A stretch of DNA of 64,000 nucleotides, taken from positions 22,041 to 86,040 of the forward strand of contig NZ_BMEY01000017.1 in assembly GCF_014637405.1 (NCBI RefSeq), read 5' to 3'. Shown piece by piece: positions 37,568 through 47,738 of the stretch. The stretch comes from Ornithinibacillus halotolerans. GTDB lineage: Bacteria > Bacillota > Bacilli > Bacillales > Amphibacillaceae. Under the pieces are notes generated by a model. It was not told where the DNA came from, ran no database searches, and saw only the letters and a list, made by a program, of their open reading frames with translations. The position numbers and the translations under genes were made by a program. Within the stretch, counting starts at the first letter, position 1, and every line of letters starts with the position of its first letter.

Positions 37568-37629
37568 AAAGGTATTCTCCAGAGATGGTTAATATTATTG
37601 TAAACGGTCAGAAGTAAATAAATGATATT

Positions 37630-37674
37630 AGAAGTTGAAGGAGTATGTTTTCTCCCCCAACTTCTCTTTTTTAT
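37630..37674 (+). terminator. Terminator between the deaminase and aldo/keto reductase genes
   Basis: AGAAGTTG/CAACTTCT stem with inner GAG/CTC pair, then TTTTTT on the plus strand. Confidence 0.75.
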
Positions 37675-38495
37675 TTTATATAAAAATCATTCGGTTCTGG
37701 ACCATTTCTATGATTTCGATTAATCCCTGCAATCTTTTTCATATCTTGTTCACTCAATTCGAAATCGAATACATCAAAGTTCTCCTCAATACGTGATGGA
37801 GTTACTGATTTTGGAATAACGATATTATCATATTGTAAATGCCAACGAAGAATAACTTGTGCCGGCGTCTTCCCATGTGCATTTGCAATTTCTTGAATAA
37901 CAGTATCATTTAATACGTCTTTTCCATTCATTAACGGGCTCCAAGCTTCAACATAAATATCATGCTCTCGACAAAAGGCTTTTAATTCTGCCTGTTGTAG
38001 ATATGGATGACATTCCACTTGGTTTAGAACTGGCACTACTTCACATTCATCTAACAGACGCTGAAGATGCTCAATATGAAAATTACATACACCGATAGCT
38101 TTAACTTTACCATCATGATATAACTTCTCTAACGCTTTATAGCTCTCTACATATTTATCTTCTTTTGGCATTGGCCAGTGAATTAAGTATAGATCCACAT
38201 AATCGAGCCCTAATTTCTCTAGACTCGTTTCAAATGCCTTTAACGTGCTTTCATAACCTTGATCAGAATTCCAAAGTTTTGTAGTAATAAATAATTCTTC
38301 TCGAGGAACACCTGATGCAGCAATTCCCCGGCCAACTCCCTCTTCATTTTCATAAGTCATTGCTGTATCAATGGAACGATAGCCTACTTCGATCGCTTTT
38401 TTTACAGCTATTTCTGCTTCATCATCAGGAACTAACCATACGCCAAAGCCTAGTTTTGGCATTTTCAAACCATTGTTCAATGTTACAAATTCCAT
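37671..38495 (-). CDS. Aldo/keto reductase
   Basis: 274-residue NADPH-dependent TIM-barrel reductase of the YvgN/YtbE group. Catalytic tetrad: Asp in RSIDTAMTYENEEGVG, the Tyr following it, Lys in FITTKLWN and His in LYLIHWPMP. The NADPH-binding end is IPKSVTPSRIEENF. The substrates are likely small aldehydes such as methylglyoxal (family knowledge). ATG behind GAAGGAAG. Confidence 0.92.
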   Translation of the reverse strand: MEFVTLNNGLKMPKLGFGVWLVPDDEAEIAVKKAIEVGYRSIDTAMTYENEEGVGRGIAASGVPREELFITTKLWNSDQGYESTLKAFETSLEKLGLDYVDLYLIHWPMPKEDKYVESYKALEKLYHDGKVKAIGVCNFHIEHLQRLLDECEVVPVLNQVECHPYLQQAELKAFCREHDIYVEAWSPLMNGKDVLNDTVIQEIANAHGKTPAQVILRWHLQYDNIVIPKSVTPSRIEENFDVFDFELSEQDMKKIAGINRNHRNGPEPNDFYIK

Positions 38496-38664
38496 CTTTA
38501 TCGCTTCCTTCTATGTAAAATCTTTTCCATTTTAACATAACCATAAATTGATAAAAAATATATGCATTACGATAAAAAAGGAGTTTCTCCCTGTTTGTCG
38601 AATAATTATTATAAATCCTAACTCACTTGGTAGGTGAATTTGTAAAAGAATAGGAGAAAGAAAA

Positions 38665-40101
38665 ATGACTACTAACTTTATAGAAGCTAATGTATTAGAA
38701 TTACAACAAGCAATGGATTCCGGTAAATTGACAGCTAAAAAACTAACACTTACATTTCTAGAACAAATTGCAAAATATAATCAAGCTGGTCCAAAGCTTA
38801 ATGCGGTCTTAGAGATTAATCCAGAGGCCCTATTTATCGCCGAGTTATTGGATATCGAGAGAAAAACAAAGGGATCTCGAGGCCCATTACATGGGATTCC
38901 TATATTGATCAAAGATAATATTGATACTGGCGACAAGATGCATACGACAGCTGGTTCTGTAGCATTAGCTGATCATTATGCAAAAGAGGATGCATTTATC
39001 GTAAAACAATTACGAGAAGCTGGAGCGATTATTCTTGGTAAAACAAATCTAACCGAATGGGCAAACTTTCTAACTATTGGAATGCCAAACGGATATAGTT
39101 CCCTTGGCGGACAAGTATTAAATCCGTATGGGCCCGGTGAGTTTGACGTAGGAGGGTCAAGTGCTGGTACTGGTTCGGCTATTGCTGCTAATTTCGCCCC
39201 ACTTGGCATCGGTACAGAAACAAGTGGTTCCATTTTAAGTCCAGCAAGCAGTAATTCGTTAGTTGGTATTAAACCAACCGTTGGGTTAATCAGTCGTACA
39301 GGAGTTATCCCAATATCTAGTTCACAAGATACGACTGGTCCAATGACTAGAACAGTGACAGATGCTGCTATTTTACTTGGTGCTCTAACTGCTTCTGATT
39401 CAAATGATTCAGCAACTCAAACAAACCCAAATCGTGTTACTGATTACACGAAATATTTACACCCTGAAGGATTAGAAGGCAAACGTATTGGTGTCCCACA
39501 AAATTACTTAGAAGGGATTCCAGAAGAAGAACTAAGTTTAGTAGAACAAGCAATTGAAGATATGAAAAACCTTGGCGCAATCATCGTTCGTTCAGTTGAA
39601 TTACCAAGTCAATTTTCCAATATGCATGTCATGATCCATGAATTTAAAAATGGTATCAACGCATACTTAAAAGACGTTGATCCAACTTTACCAGTTTATT
39701 CGTTATTAGATGTTATTCAATATAATCAAACACATGCAAGTGTTGCACTTAAATATGGTCAAAAGATATTTCTAGAAGCTGAGTCTAAAAGTGGAAGGTT
39801 AACAGAAACAGAATATTTAAGAGCTAGATTGGAAGATTTGAGATTATCACAACAAGATGGTATTGATAAAGCGATAGCTGAAGAGCAGTTAGATGCGCTG
39901 TTATTTGTTAACAACTATGGAGCAAGTATTGCTGCCAAAGCAGGATATCCTTCCATAACAGTTCCAGCTGGATATACCGAGGAGGGTAAACCCGTTGGAG
40001 TAACATTCACTGGACTTGCCTTTTCAGAACCATTATTGATTGAGCTCGGATACGCATATGAACAAGCGACTAACCATCGTAAAACACCGAACTTAGATTA
40101 A
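38665..40101 (+). CDS. Amidase signature-family amidase
   Basis: 478-residue hydrolase with the Ser-cisSer-Lys triad: Lys in PILIKDNIDTGD, the Gly/Ser stretch GGSSAGTGSAIAANF, and nucleophile Ser in TETSGSILSPASSN. It differs from GatA in lacking gatC/gatB neighbours and in its C-terminus. It probably hydrolyses a small amide; the substrate is unknown. ATG behind AGGAG. The GC-rich repeat begins about 70 bp downstream. Confidence 0.88.
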   Translation: MTTNFIEANVLELQQAMDSGKLTAKKLTLTFLEQIAKYNQAGPKLNAVLEINPEALFIAELLDIERKTKGSRGPLHGIPILIKDNIDTGDKMHTTAGSVALADHYAKEDAFIVKQLREAGAIILGKTNLTEWANFLTIGMPNGYSSLGGQVLNPYGPGEFDVGGSSAGTGSAIAANFAPLGIGTETSGSILSPASSNSLVGIKPTVGLISRTGVIPISSSQDTTGPMTRTVTDAAILLGALTASDSNDSATQTNPNRVTDYTKYLHPEGLEGKRIGVPQNYLEGIPEEELSLVEQAIEDMKNLGAIIVRSVELPSQFSNMHVMIHEFKNGINAYLKDVDPTLPVYSLLDVIQYNQTHASVALKYGQKIFLEAESKSGRLTETEYLRARLEDLRLSQQDGIDKAIAEEQLDALLFVNNYGASIAAKAGYPSITVPAGYTEEGKPVGVTFTGLAFSEPLLIELGYAYEQATNHRKTPNLD

Positions 40102-40170
40102 TTAGTTTGGTAAAAAAGGTTGAGACATGACTTGATTAAGGCAGTAAATTTCGAAGAATCACCACACTAG

Positions 40171-40501
40171 CCCCGGAAATATACGGAGACTCCTCGAAAA
40201 AGGAGAACACTTTTTCTTCGTGCGATGTATCGCTGTCGAAGCGTTCCTTGGGACTGCGATTACTCGCCCCATCGAAAACCGTCTGTCCTGTGGGAGGAAA
40301 GGCATCGGTGAGACCCCGCAGATGCACCTGCGTCTGCAAGTGTCGCTACGAAGCAGGCTTCCTCGGTGCAAGGCAGCAAGGAAGCCTATTCAAGTAGCAG
40401 CCTGGCTCACCAGCCGCCCACGGCGAGGTAGACACTGCGATGGTACTTTCGAGCAGATGTCGCCCCGGTACTGGAAGTGAAAGCGCAGTATATTTCCGGG
40501 G
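40171..40501. repeat. GC-rich modular repeat, copy A (long form)
   Basis: 331 bp bounded by perfect 14-bp inverted termini CCCCGGAAATATAC (40171-40184) and GTATATTTCCGGGG (40488-40501). GC content is far above its surroundings. Four blocks are shared with copy B in reverse complement: the outer ends, the block around GTGGGAGGAAAGGCATCGG (from 40290) and GGCTCACCAGCCGCCCACGG (40403-40422). Three stretches are absent or replaced in copy B (about 40195-40287, 40321-40402, 40423-40480). GTGGG/CCCAC and CGGTGAG/CTCACC arms nest inside the termini, so one strand could fold into a long hairpin. The function is unknown. Confidence 0.85.
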
Positions 40502-40634
40502 CGGTTTAGAAGCACTAACTTTAATGTTAAGTTTTAATATTGCGAGAAATAGTTTTAAGACTTATATATATCCCTCTAATTTATCCAATACGCTTAAACT
40601 ACTAAAAAAATTGTCGAATATTTACGAATAATAC

Positions 40635-40661
40635 TTTAAAATAATAGTTAATAACCGATAT
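40635..40661 (+). promoter_or_regulatory. Sigma-D-like promoter of the chemotaxis receptor gene
   Basis: -10 ACCGATAT (40654-40661) matches the sigma-D GCCGATAT box at 7 of 8 positions. The -35 is weaker: TTTA, TTAA or TAAA at 40635-40640 with spacers of 15, 14 or 13. It lies 38 bp before the MCP start. Confidence 0.6.
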
Positions 40662-40699
40662 ATAGATTAAGACTGTTTTGTAACAATTGGGGGATTCTA

Positions 40700-42457
40700 A
40701 TGCGCAAAAATAATACAAAAAAGGTTAATACAAATAAACAAGAGAAGAAAAGGTCTTTTCTAAACTGGCAAAACGTGAAATTAAGTAGAAAATACTTATA
40801 TGTCTTTTTAATAATTGCCGTGTTATTTTTACTATCTGGAGGAGTAGTATATTATCAACTAACTAAAGGTCAACAAGATGTAGAAGCCATCAACGAATAT
40901 AGTGAACGTGTGAATGAAATGTCTTCTCTTGCATCTTTAATTCAAATAAAGGATGTACAAGTTGCAGATTATCTCCTCTCGGGGAAAAAACGTTTTGTTG
41001 ATGCTTATGAAGACTATCAAATAGAGTTTGATAAATTAAAAGACAAGATACAAGCAACATTAAATACCGATGAACAACATAAGCTTTTTAATCAAATTGT
41101 TCAAAATGATACTAGAATGAATGAAATGTTTCATGGCGAGATTAGTGATGCAGTTGAAAATAATCAAGAATACTTAGCGATGTCCATACGAAGTAACACT
41201 TCGAAACTTCGCGAAGAGACAATCCAGTTAGTAAATCAACTGATGGACCTAGTCAAGTCTGATCAGCAATCAACAGTCGCTAAGTCAGAAGAAAGCTTAC
41301 AAATAAGTATTACCACCTTATCGTTAGCAAATATTAGTGCAATCATTCTTGGAATTATCTTATTATTACTTGTAAGCAATCGTATAACGAAAAACCTTCG
41401 TGAGGTAGTTAATATGACAACGGAAGTTGCAGAAGGTAATTTACGAGTTAAGTCTATAGATTACGATGGCAAAGATGAGATTGGACAACTTGCGTCAGCC
41501 GCAAATCTAATGAAAGATAATATACAAGGAATTCTATATAAAGTTGCTTCTGCCTCAAACACATTAAATACGAGAAGTGGAGAATTATCTCAATCTGCAG
41601 ATGAAGTTCGTGAAGGTAGTGAGCAGATAGCTTCCACTATGGAAGAACTATCAACTGGCTCCGAAAACCAAGCAAATAGTGCTTCCAACTTAGCAGAGCG
41701 GATGAATGATTTTCTAGTAAAAGTACAACAATCTGAAGAAAATGGACAAGGTATTGCACAAACTTCAGATAAAGTCCTAACCTTAACAAATGAAGGGCAT
41801 GAATTAATGAAAGCTTCTGTTTCTCAAATGCAAGAAATTGATACGATTGTTTCTAGTGTGGTGGATAAAGTTCTTGGTCTTGATAAACAATCAGCAGAAA
41901 TCTCTAAATTAGTAGTAGTTATTAAAGATATTGCTGACCAAACTAACTTACTCTCATTAAACGCAGCAATTGAGGCAGCTAGAGCAGGTGAACACGGAAA
42001 AGGTTTCGCTGTAGTAGCAGAAGAAGTACGAAAACTTTCAGAACAAGTTGCGGCTTCTGTTGGGGAAATTAATACCATCGTTACAAGCATCCAAAACGAA
42101 ACCGACCAGGTTGTACACTCACTAAACAATGGATATGTAGAAGTAAAAGAAGGAACTAAACGTATAGAAAAAACAGGTGAAAACTTTGAAACTATTTATC
42201 AATCAGTAACAAATATGGCTTCAAAAATTGCCGATGTTTCTTCTAATTTGAGAGATATTGCAGGTAATAGTAATAATATGAATAATTTGATTGAGGAAAT
42301 TGCGGCAGTGTCTGAAGAGTCTGCAGCAGGAGTGGAACAAGCTGCTGCGTCTGCCCAACAAACATTAAGCTCTATGGAAGAAGTTTCACTAAATGCAGAC
42401 GAATTAGAAAAATTGGCAAGTGACCTTGACAATGAACTTAAGGTATTTCGATTATAA
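40700..42457 (+). CDS. Methyl-accepting chemotaxis protein
   Basis: 585-residue chemoreceptor. TM1 about 30-52 and TM2 about 205-228 flank a helical extracytoplasmic sensor of about 150 residues (four-helix-bundle type). HAMP follows, then a long coiled-coil signalling domain with the hairpin tip [20 protein letters not shown] that binds CheA/CheW. The ligand is unknown. ATG behind TGGGGG. A sigma-D-type promoter and the absence of operon partners fit the motility regulon. Confidence 0.93.
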   Translation: MRKNNTKKVNTNKQEKKRSFLNWQNVKLSRKYLYVFLIIAVLFLLSGGVVYYQLTKGQQDVEAINEYSERVNEMSSLASLIQIKDVQVADYLLSGKKRFVDAYEDYQIEFDKLKDKIQATLNTDEQHKLFNQIVQNDTRMNEMFHGEISDAVENNQEYLAMSIRSNTSKLREETIQLVNQLMDLVKSDQQSTVAKSEESLQISITTLSLANISAIILGIILLLLVSNRITKNLREVVNMTTEVAEGNLRVKSIDYDGKDEIGQLASAANLMKDNIQGILYKVASASNTLNTRSGELSQSADEVREGSEQIASTMEELSTGSENQANSASNLAERMNDFLVKVQQSEENGQGIAQTSDKVLTLTNEGHELMKASVSQMQEIDTIVSSVVDKVLGLDKQSAEISKLVVVIKDIADQTNLLSLNAAIEAARAGEHGKGFAVVAEEVRKLSEQVAASVGEINTIVTSIQNETDQVVHSLNNGYVEVKEGTKRIEKTGENFETIYQSVTNMASKIADVSSNLRDIAGNSNNMNNLIEEIAAVSEESAAGVEQAAASAQQTLSSMEEVSLNADELEKLASDLDNELKVFRL

Positions 42458-42458
42458 A

Positions 42459-42500
42459 AGTCCAAGCTACTTTCCTTGTGAAAGTAGCTTGAACTTTTTT
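42459..42500. terminator. Bidirectional terminator of MCP and tag
   Basis: 11-bp CAAGCTACTTT/AAAGTAGCTTG core extended past one mismatch, then six T. Confidence 0.87.
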
Positions 42501-43063
42501 TACTTTCCATATAGAAAACAATCTACTGTATGATCATTTACCATACCAGTTGCTTGCATATATGCATAACAAATGGTTGGTCCTACAAATTTAAACCCTC
42601 GCTTTTTAAGATCCTTACTCATCGCTTGGGATTCTTCAGTTTGTGCAGGTACTTCATCGTGAGATTTCCAAGAGTTTACAATTGGTTCATAATTAACAAA
42701 TTGCCAAATATACTTATCAAAACTACCATATTCCTTTTGTATGTTAAGGAAAGCTTTTGCATTCGTTACAACAGACCTGACTTTCTTTTCGTTCCTTATT
42801 ATTCCCTCATTTAATAAAAGAGATTGTATTTTCTCCTCATCGTAAGCCGCTATTTTTTCTGCATTAAAGTTATTAAAAGCTTCTCGATAATTCTCTCTTC
42901 TTCTTAAGATTGTAATCCAACTTAAACCAGCTTGAGCTCCTTCTAATATAAGCATTTCGAATAGCTTTTTGTCATCATGTACAGGTCTCCCCCATTCATA
43001 ATCATGATATTCTTGATAGAGCACATCATTCACAGGAACCCAACTACATCTATTATTAGTCAT
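42500..43063 (-). CDS. tag: DNA-3-methyladenine glycosylase I
   Basis: Base-excision repair enzyme removing 3-methyladenine. 187 residues, the family length. Zinc ligands Cys5 (NNRCSWVP) and His (YHDYEWGRPVHDD) are at the N-terminus, with the C-terminal pair in MVNDHTVDCFLY. I start at the ATG that overlaps the sulfurtransferase stop, behind AAGGA; an ATG three codons earlier is possible. Translationally coupled to that upstream gene. Confidence 0.94.
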   Translation of the reverse strand: MTNNRCSWVPVNDVLYQEYHDYEWGRPVHDDKKLFEMLILEGAQAGLSWITILRRRENYREAFNNFNAEKIAAYDEEKIQSLLLNEGIIRNEKKVRSVVTNAKAFLNIQKEYGSFDKYIWQFVNYEPIVNSWKSHDEVPAQTEESQAMSKDLKKRGFKFVGPTICYAYMQATGMVNDHTVDCFLYGK

Positions 43064-43904
43064 TCGTTTCATCCTTCGTTTCAACAGGGTTATTTTCATA
43101 GGATATCCAATCACTGTAACTGCCTGGATAAAGTTTTACATTTTTAAACCCAATCATCTTGAGTGCAATAATGTTTGGTGTTGCGGATACCCCAGAACCA
43201 CAAGATACTATGATCTCTTGCTCTTTATTTAACTTTGAGAATTGCTTTTCAAGCTCCTCTTTACTTTTCCATCTACCGTTTTCATCTAATACTTCCATCC
43301 AGAAATAGTTTTTTGCTCCAGGTATGTGGCCAGCTTTAGTATAAAGTGGTTCCGATATTCCTAAATACCGTTCTGAACTACGAGAATCGATAAGTATTGC
43401 TTCCTTATTAATTATATTCTCCTTAATTCGGTGGATATCGACAATCTCATTCGACTGAACGTTAGGTTGAAATTTCTTACTTACTTTTGTCGAAATTTCT
43501 GCAGTTACCGGTTGTCCCGCTTTAATCCAAGCCTCATATCCTCCATCTAATATGTATACATCTTCATGTCCTAAAAAACGTAACAGCCACCAAAAACGAG
43601 GTGCAAACATATCATTTCCCTTGTCATACACGACAACAGTTGTGTCTTTATCAATTCCCGCTTCACCAAGTTTTTCAGCTAAAACATTAGCATTTGGTAA
43701 TGGATGATTACCACCATGTTTTCTAGGGATATCTGATAAATCCCCTTCAAGGTCAAAATAAATTGCCTGTGGTATATGTGCCTTCTCATACGCCTTCTTT
43801 CCAGCAGAAGGGTCATCTAATTGATATCGAACATCTACAATTGCTACATCTGAATTATTATTTAGGTATTCCGTTAGCTTCTTAACTGTCACTATAAAAT
43901 TCAT
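43056..43904 (-). CDS. Thiosulfate/3-mercaptopyruvate sulfurtransferase
   Basis: 282-residue protein with two rhodanese modules. The inactive N-terminal module has VVYDKGNDMFAPRFWWLLR. The active C-terminal module has catalytic Cys in IIVSCGSGVSATPNI; the CGSGV loop favours 3-mercaptopyruvate as donor (family knowledge). ATG behind GGGAGTG. The stop overlaps the tag start, so the two form an operon. Confidence 0.9.
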   Translation of the reverse strand: MNFIVTVKKLTEYLNNNSDVAIVDVRYQLDDPSAGKKAYEKAHIPQAIYFDLEGDLSDIPRKHGGNHPLPNANVLAEKLGEAGIDKDTTVVVYDKGNDMFAPRFWWLLRFLGHEDVYILDGGYEAWIKAGQPVTAEISTKVSKKFQPNVQSNEIVDIHRIKENIINKEAILIDSRSSERYLGISEPLYTKAGHIPGAKNYFWMEVLDENGRWKSKEELEKQFSKLNKEQEIIVSCGSGVSATPNIIALKMIGFKNVKLYPGSYSDWISYENNPVETKDETND

Positions 43905-44037
43905 GGACTCACTCCCAACTAAGTACTACTTACTATAATTCGCCAAATATATCTGAATTCCTTTTCTTCCTAATTATTTCGGAATACGGTATAATTATTT
44001 CCATATTACAATAAATTCCTATAAGGAGCGAATTGAT

Positions 44038-45279
44038 GTGAAAGAAGACATTATTAGCCGTTTTACTACATATGTAAAAGTTGATACACAGTCAAATGAA
44101 GATAGTACTACAACCCCGTCAACGCCTGGACAATTAGATCTGCTAAATTTACTCGTTGATGAGTTAAAGGAGATAGGAATGGAAGAAGTATCCATTGATG
44201 AAAATGGATATGTATTCGCTACATTGCCAGCAAATACAGATAAAGTCGGCGTTCCAACAATTGGATTTTTAGCTCATGTTGATACAGCAACTGATTTTAC
44301 TGGCAAAAATGTTAAACCACAGCTAATAGAGAATTTTGATGGAAAAGATATAGTATTGAACGAAGAATTAAATGTTGTGTTATCTAGTAATGAGTTTCCC
44401 GAATTGCCAAGTTATAAAGGGCATACACTAATAACAACAGATGGTACAACACTACTTGGTGCAGATAACAAAGCTGGAATCGCTGAAATTATGACAGCAA
44501 TGGACTATTTAATTAAACATCCAGAAATAAAACATGGAAAAATACGTGTTGCATTCACACCTGATGAGGAAATTGGCCGTGGACCTCATAAGTTTGATGT
44601 AGAACGATTTAATGCTGACTTTGCGTATACGATCGATGGTGGGCCTCTTGGTGAGCTACAGTATGAAAGTTTTAATGCTGCAGCAGCTAAAGTCCACTTT
44701 AAAGGAAATAGCGTACATCCAGGAACTGCAAAAAATAAAATGATTAATGCAGGTAAAATGGCTGCTGAATTTGTAAATAAATTCCCTGAAAAAGAATCAC
44801 CAGAGCATACGGAAGGATATGAAGGTTTCTACCATCTAATCTCGATTACTGGTGATGTAGAAAATACGCGTGTATATTATATTATTCGTGATCATGACCG
44901 TGAAAAATTTGAATCTAAAAAAGAAACATTAACGAGATTTGTCGAAGAGATGAAAGAAAAATACGGAGATTCAAGCGTTGAACTAGAAATGAACGACCAA
45001 TATTACAATATGCGTGAAAAGATTGAACCTGTTATTGAAATTGTAGAAGTTGCTAAACAAGCAATGACTAATCTAGATATTGAACCAATTATAGAACCAG
45101 TTCGTGGTGGAACAGACGGATCGCAATTATCGTACATGGGATTACCGACACCTAACATATTTACTGGTGGAGAAAACTTCCACGGAAAATTTGAATACAT
45201 CTCTGTAGATAATATGGAAAAAGCAACAAATGTTATTATAGAAATCAGTAAACTATTCGAAGCAAATCACACAGCTTAG
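44038..45279 (+). CDS. pepT: Peptidase T (tripeptide aminopeptidase)
   Basis: Cytoplasmic M20B dizinc aminopeptidase releasing N-terminal residues from tripeptides. Zinc ligands: His in [12 protein letters not shown], Asp in [11 protein letters not shown], catalytic Glu in [10 protein letters not shown], Asp in [10 protein letters not shown] and His in [12 protein letters not shown]. 413 residues, standard. The start is GTG behind AAGGAGCG; an ATG two bases earlier is out of frame. Confidence 0.96.
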   Translation: MKEDIISRFTTYVKVDTQSNEDSTTTPSTPGQLDLLNLLVDELKEIGMEEVSIDENGYVFATLPANTDKVGVPTIGFLAHVDTATDFTGKNVKPQLIENFDGKDIVLNEELNVVLSSNEFPELPSYKGHTLITTDGTTLLGADNKAGIAEIMTAMDYLIKHPEIKHGKIRVAFTPDEEIGRGPHKFDVERFNADFAYTIDGGPLGELQYESFNAAAAKVHFKGNSVHPGTAKNKMINAGKMAAEFVNKFPEKESPEHTEGYEGFYHLISITGDVENTRVYYIIRDHDREKFESKKETLTRFVEEMKEKYGDSSVELEMNDQYYNMREKIEPVIEIVEVAKQAMTNLDIEPIIEPVRGGTDGSQLSYMGLPTPNIFTGGENFHGKFEYISVDNMEKATNVIIEISKLFEANHTA

Positions 45280-45304
45280 GGTCTATTCCCTAAGCTGTTT
45301 TTGA
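45272..45304. terminator. Bidirectional terminator of pepT and the MFS gene
   Basis: 10-bp stem CAGCTTAGGG/CCCTAAGCTG overlapping the pepT stop, followed by T-rich sequence. Confidence 0.85.
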
Positions 45305-46488
45305 TATTTTAAAAAGATGGATAAAACAAAGCCGACTACTAGCATTAATGCTAATATTGTAAACGTCATAAACATTGTTGTAAGTTCTAATAATTCAATT
45401 GCAATGATTGGCCCAAGCATTGCCCCAATAAATAAGATAAATGCGTAGTATGCATTAGCAAGAGCTCTTCTCTCTCCACCTAACTCTCCAACAAGTACCA
45501 TAATGGATGGAAAAATGATCGATATGCCAAATACATAAACAATACTCATCATAATTAGAAAAAATATACTGTTGCCTATTCCTAATAAGAAAAGTCCTAG
45601 GGCCGATAGTGCTAAACCACATCTTAAAGTAGTCAGTACTCCAATTCTCTTTACAATTTTGCCTACAAATGGAGAGACAAGCATACCAATAATACCTATA
45701 GCTCGAAAACCTAATATTTCTTTATCATTTAAGTAAAACGGTGCTCCTTCCAGATAACTCCCGAGTAACGTATACATTCCCATAAATGTTAATAACAACA
45801 TAATTGTGATCGCATAGATTAATATGAAATTTTGTTGTTTAAAAATAACCTTACTATGATAAATGTAGAAGTTTAATCCTTCTTTATGTTTTTCCATATT
45901 TGGTGTTGGCATTAGGATTATTCCAGCTATAAATGTTACAAAATATAATGCGCCAAATACATAGAAAACCATATTCCAACTTCCAATTTGAAATAATACA
46001 TCGGCAAGCACTTGCCCAACAATTCCAGAAGTAACATAGCCAAAACTGATAAAACCAATTGTAGTAACAAGTTTATTAGAAGGAATGACATCGAAGGCAT
46101 ATGCTAATGCAGAAGGGGCAAAAGTAGAAGCAAGAAATCCTTGTAATCCACGTAAAATTACTAGTCCTATAAAGCTACTAGTTACACCAATTAGGGGAGT
46201 GATAATTGCTAATGTGGCTAAGCCAAATAGTAATACAGGTTTTCTACCGATACGATCGGCAAGTGGTCCAAACAACAAGAAGCCAATCGCATAAAAAAGC
46301 GAAAACGAGCTGCTAGTCCAAGCAGACATCGTTTTCGATACTTGAAACGTACTTTCAAAGACAGAAAAGAGTGGTGTCGTTACATAGGCACTAGAGACAA
46401 CCATTAAAGCACACCAAAATAAAAAGAATGTAATGACATTAGAAGAATATTGCCTTTTTGCATACGGAGTAACTATTGATTTCTCCAT
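45283..46488 (-). CDS. MFS transporter
   Basis: 401-residue major facilitator with about 12 TM helices. The loop 2-3 signature is GPLADRIGRKPVLLFGL, and the C-terminal repeat is SPFVGKIVKRIGVL. It resembles YgaY/YdhP-type drug or metabolite exporters; the substrate is unknown. ATG behind AGAGGAG. It overlaps no neighbour but shares a terminator with pepT. Confidence 0.88.
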   Translation of the reverse strand: MEKSIVTPYAKRQYSSNVITFFLFWCALMVVSSAYVTTPLFSVFESTFQVSKTMSAWTSSSFSLFYAIGFLLFGPLADRIGRKPVLLFGLATLAIITPLIGVTSSFIGLVILRGLQGFLASTFAPSALAYAFDVIPSNKLVTTIGFISFGYVTSGIVGQVLADVLFQIGSWNMVFYVFGALYFVTFIAGIILMPTPNMEKHKEGLNFYIYHSKVIFKQQNFILIYAITIMLLLTFMGMYTLLGSYLEGAPFYLNDKEILGFRAIGIIGMLVSPFVGKIVKRIGVLTTLRCGLALSALGLFLLGIGNSIFFLIMMSIVYVFGISIIFPSIMVLVGELGGERRALANAYYAFILFIGAMLGPIIAIELLELTTMFMTFTILALMLVVGFVLSIFLKYQKQLRE

Positions 46489-46549
46489 TTTCCCACTCCT
46501 CTTTGTTTTCTTCTACAAAGATATGAAGAAAAAAGAAAAGTGTGCTTGC

Positions 46550-47566
46550 CTAAGACAATTCTCCTTCTATCGCAAGCAAAATATCATACGCACCTGCCGA
46601 CTCATTAGAAGTAATAACAACTTTTATTCCACTATTATATATTGCAGAGTGAAAACTGACACCTGGGTCATAGCCCATAACATGATGTTTGGTAATATTA
46701 TTTCCCTTTTTCTCAATCCAAATGCCATACCCATAAAATTCATCTTCATCACTTTCAACATATGGAGTTAACAGTTTCTCCGTTATCTCACTAGATAAAA
46801 GAGAATGATTGCATAATGCATTCCAGAATTTCTGCATATCTCGGATTGTAATAAAGGCTCCTCCATCAGGTCCTCCTTTAACAGGAATGGAGTATATGTT
46901 TGTCTTCCAAGTTCCAACCACGTCAGATTCAATATACCCTAACGCTGTATTTGAAGGTAATTCATCTAAGGAGAAATAACCAGAGTCAGTCATACCTGAT
47001 TTTCTAAAGATGTATTCTTCAACAAAATCAGTGAATTTCTTCCCAGATATCTGCTCAATGAGTAAACCTAGTACAATAAATGCTGCATTATTATAATGAA
47101 ACATTCTTCCTGGCGGAAACATCATCTCATTTGATTGGAACATAGATAAAAAATCTTTAGGTTCACGAATCAGATACATTGGTTTTACTTTCCACAAATC
47201 TGCAAAATCATCCATTACCGATTCATCAAAGTAATCCGGTATCCCAGAAGTATGAGTTAATAGATGATGTACGGTTATATCCTCTGAAAAGCTTGAAAAA
47301 TCAATGTCTAAGTAGTCCTTCAAATAGGAGTCAAACGATATTTTCCCTTGCTCGACAAGAATACCTATTCCAACTGCTGTGAAGATTTTACATCCGGAAG
47401 CAATGCCAAATCTCGTATCAATAGTGTTATCTAATTTGTCCGATCGGTTGGCATAACCAAATGCTGCTTCATAAATAGTTTCTTGTCCTTTTTGGATGCT
47501 AATAGCCCCTGAAAATCCTATTTCTTTTACAACTTCCTCTATTTTTCTATCCAATTGTTCAAACAT
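46550..47566 (-). CDS. Serine hydrolase, class C beta-lactamase family
   Basis: 338-residue penicillin-binding/esterase-type protein. The catalytic SxxK is SGCK (FGIASGCKIF), the second motif is YNN in GRMFHYNNAAFIVLG, and LLTHTSGIPDYF is the usual family landmark. There is no signal peptide, so it is cytoplasmic; it may be an esterase or peptidase rather than a resistance enzyme. ATG behind GGGAGAAG. No clear terminator follows. Confidence 0.85.
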   Translation of the reverse strand: MFEQLDRKIEEVVKEIGFSGAISIQKGQETIYEAAFGYANRSDKLDNTIDTRFGIASGCKIFTAVGIGILVEQGKISFDSYLKDYLDIDFSSFSEDITVHHLLTHTSGIPDYFDESVMDDFADLWKVKPMYLIREPKDFLSMFQSNEMMFPPGRMFHYNNAAFIVLGLLIEQISGKKFTDFVEEYIFRKSGMTDSGYFSLDELPSNTALGYIESDVVGTWKTNIYSIPVKGGPDGGAFITIRDMQKFWNALCNHSLLSSEITEKLLTPYVESDEDEFYGYGIWIEKKGNNITKHHVMGYDPGVSFHSAIYNSGIKVVITSNESAGAYDILLAIEGELS

Positions 47567-47738
47567 TACGCTTCTCCCTTTCTATTAAGTGAAAAGCACA
47601 ATTAAATCCCTGCATTTATAGTATAATGCATTTCTTCATATTTTTACCATATAGATAAAAATATATTCCCTCATTCAATCGAGTTATTAGTAGTATAATA
47701 GATATTAGAATGCTTTATTTCCAAGGGAGAGTGCTTTG

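Larger units (their letters stand above)
40102..40699. other. Intergenic region with GC-rich repeat and motility-type promoter
   Basis: 598 bp without a supported gene. It contains the modular repeat at 40171-40501, a GTTGAGACATGAC module at 40119-40131 also found as a variant near the second repeat, and a sigma-D-like promoter at 40635-40661. Short open frames inside the repeat are caused by its GC content and are not believed. Confidence 0.7.

Noticed and set aside
40159..40631. Short open frames on both strands inside the GC-rich repeat
   Set aside because: They overlap each other on both strands, have no ribosome sites and follow from the few stop codons in GC-rich DNA; the repeat structure explains the region.
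43985..44000. TATAAT hexamer before pepT
   Set aside because: A good -10-like hexamer, but no -35 box at an acceptable distance; left unassigned.
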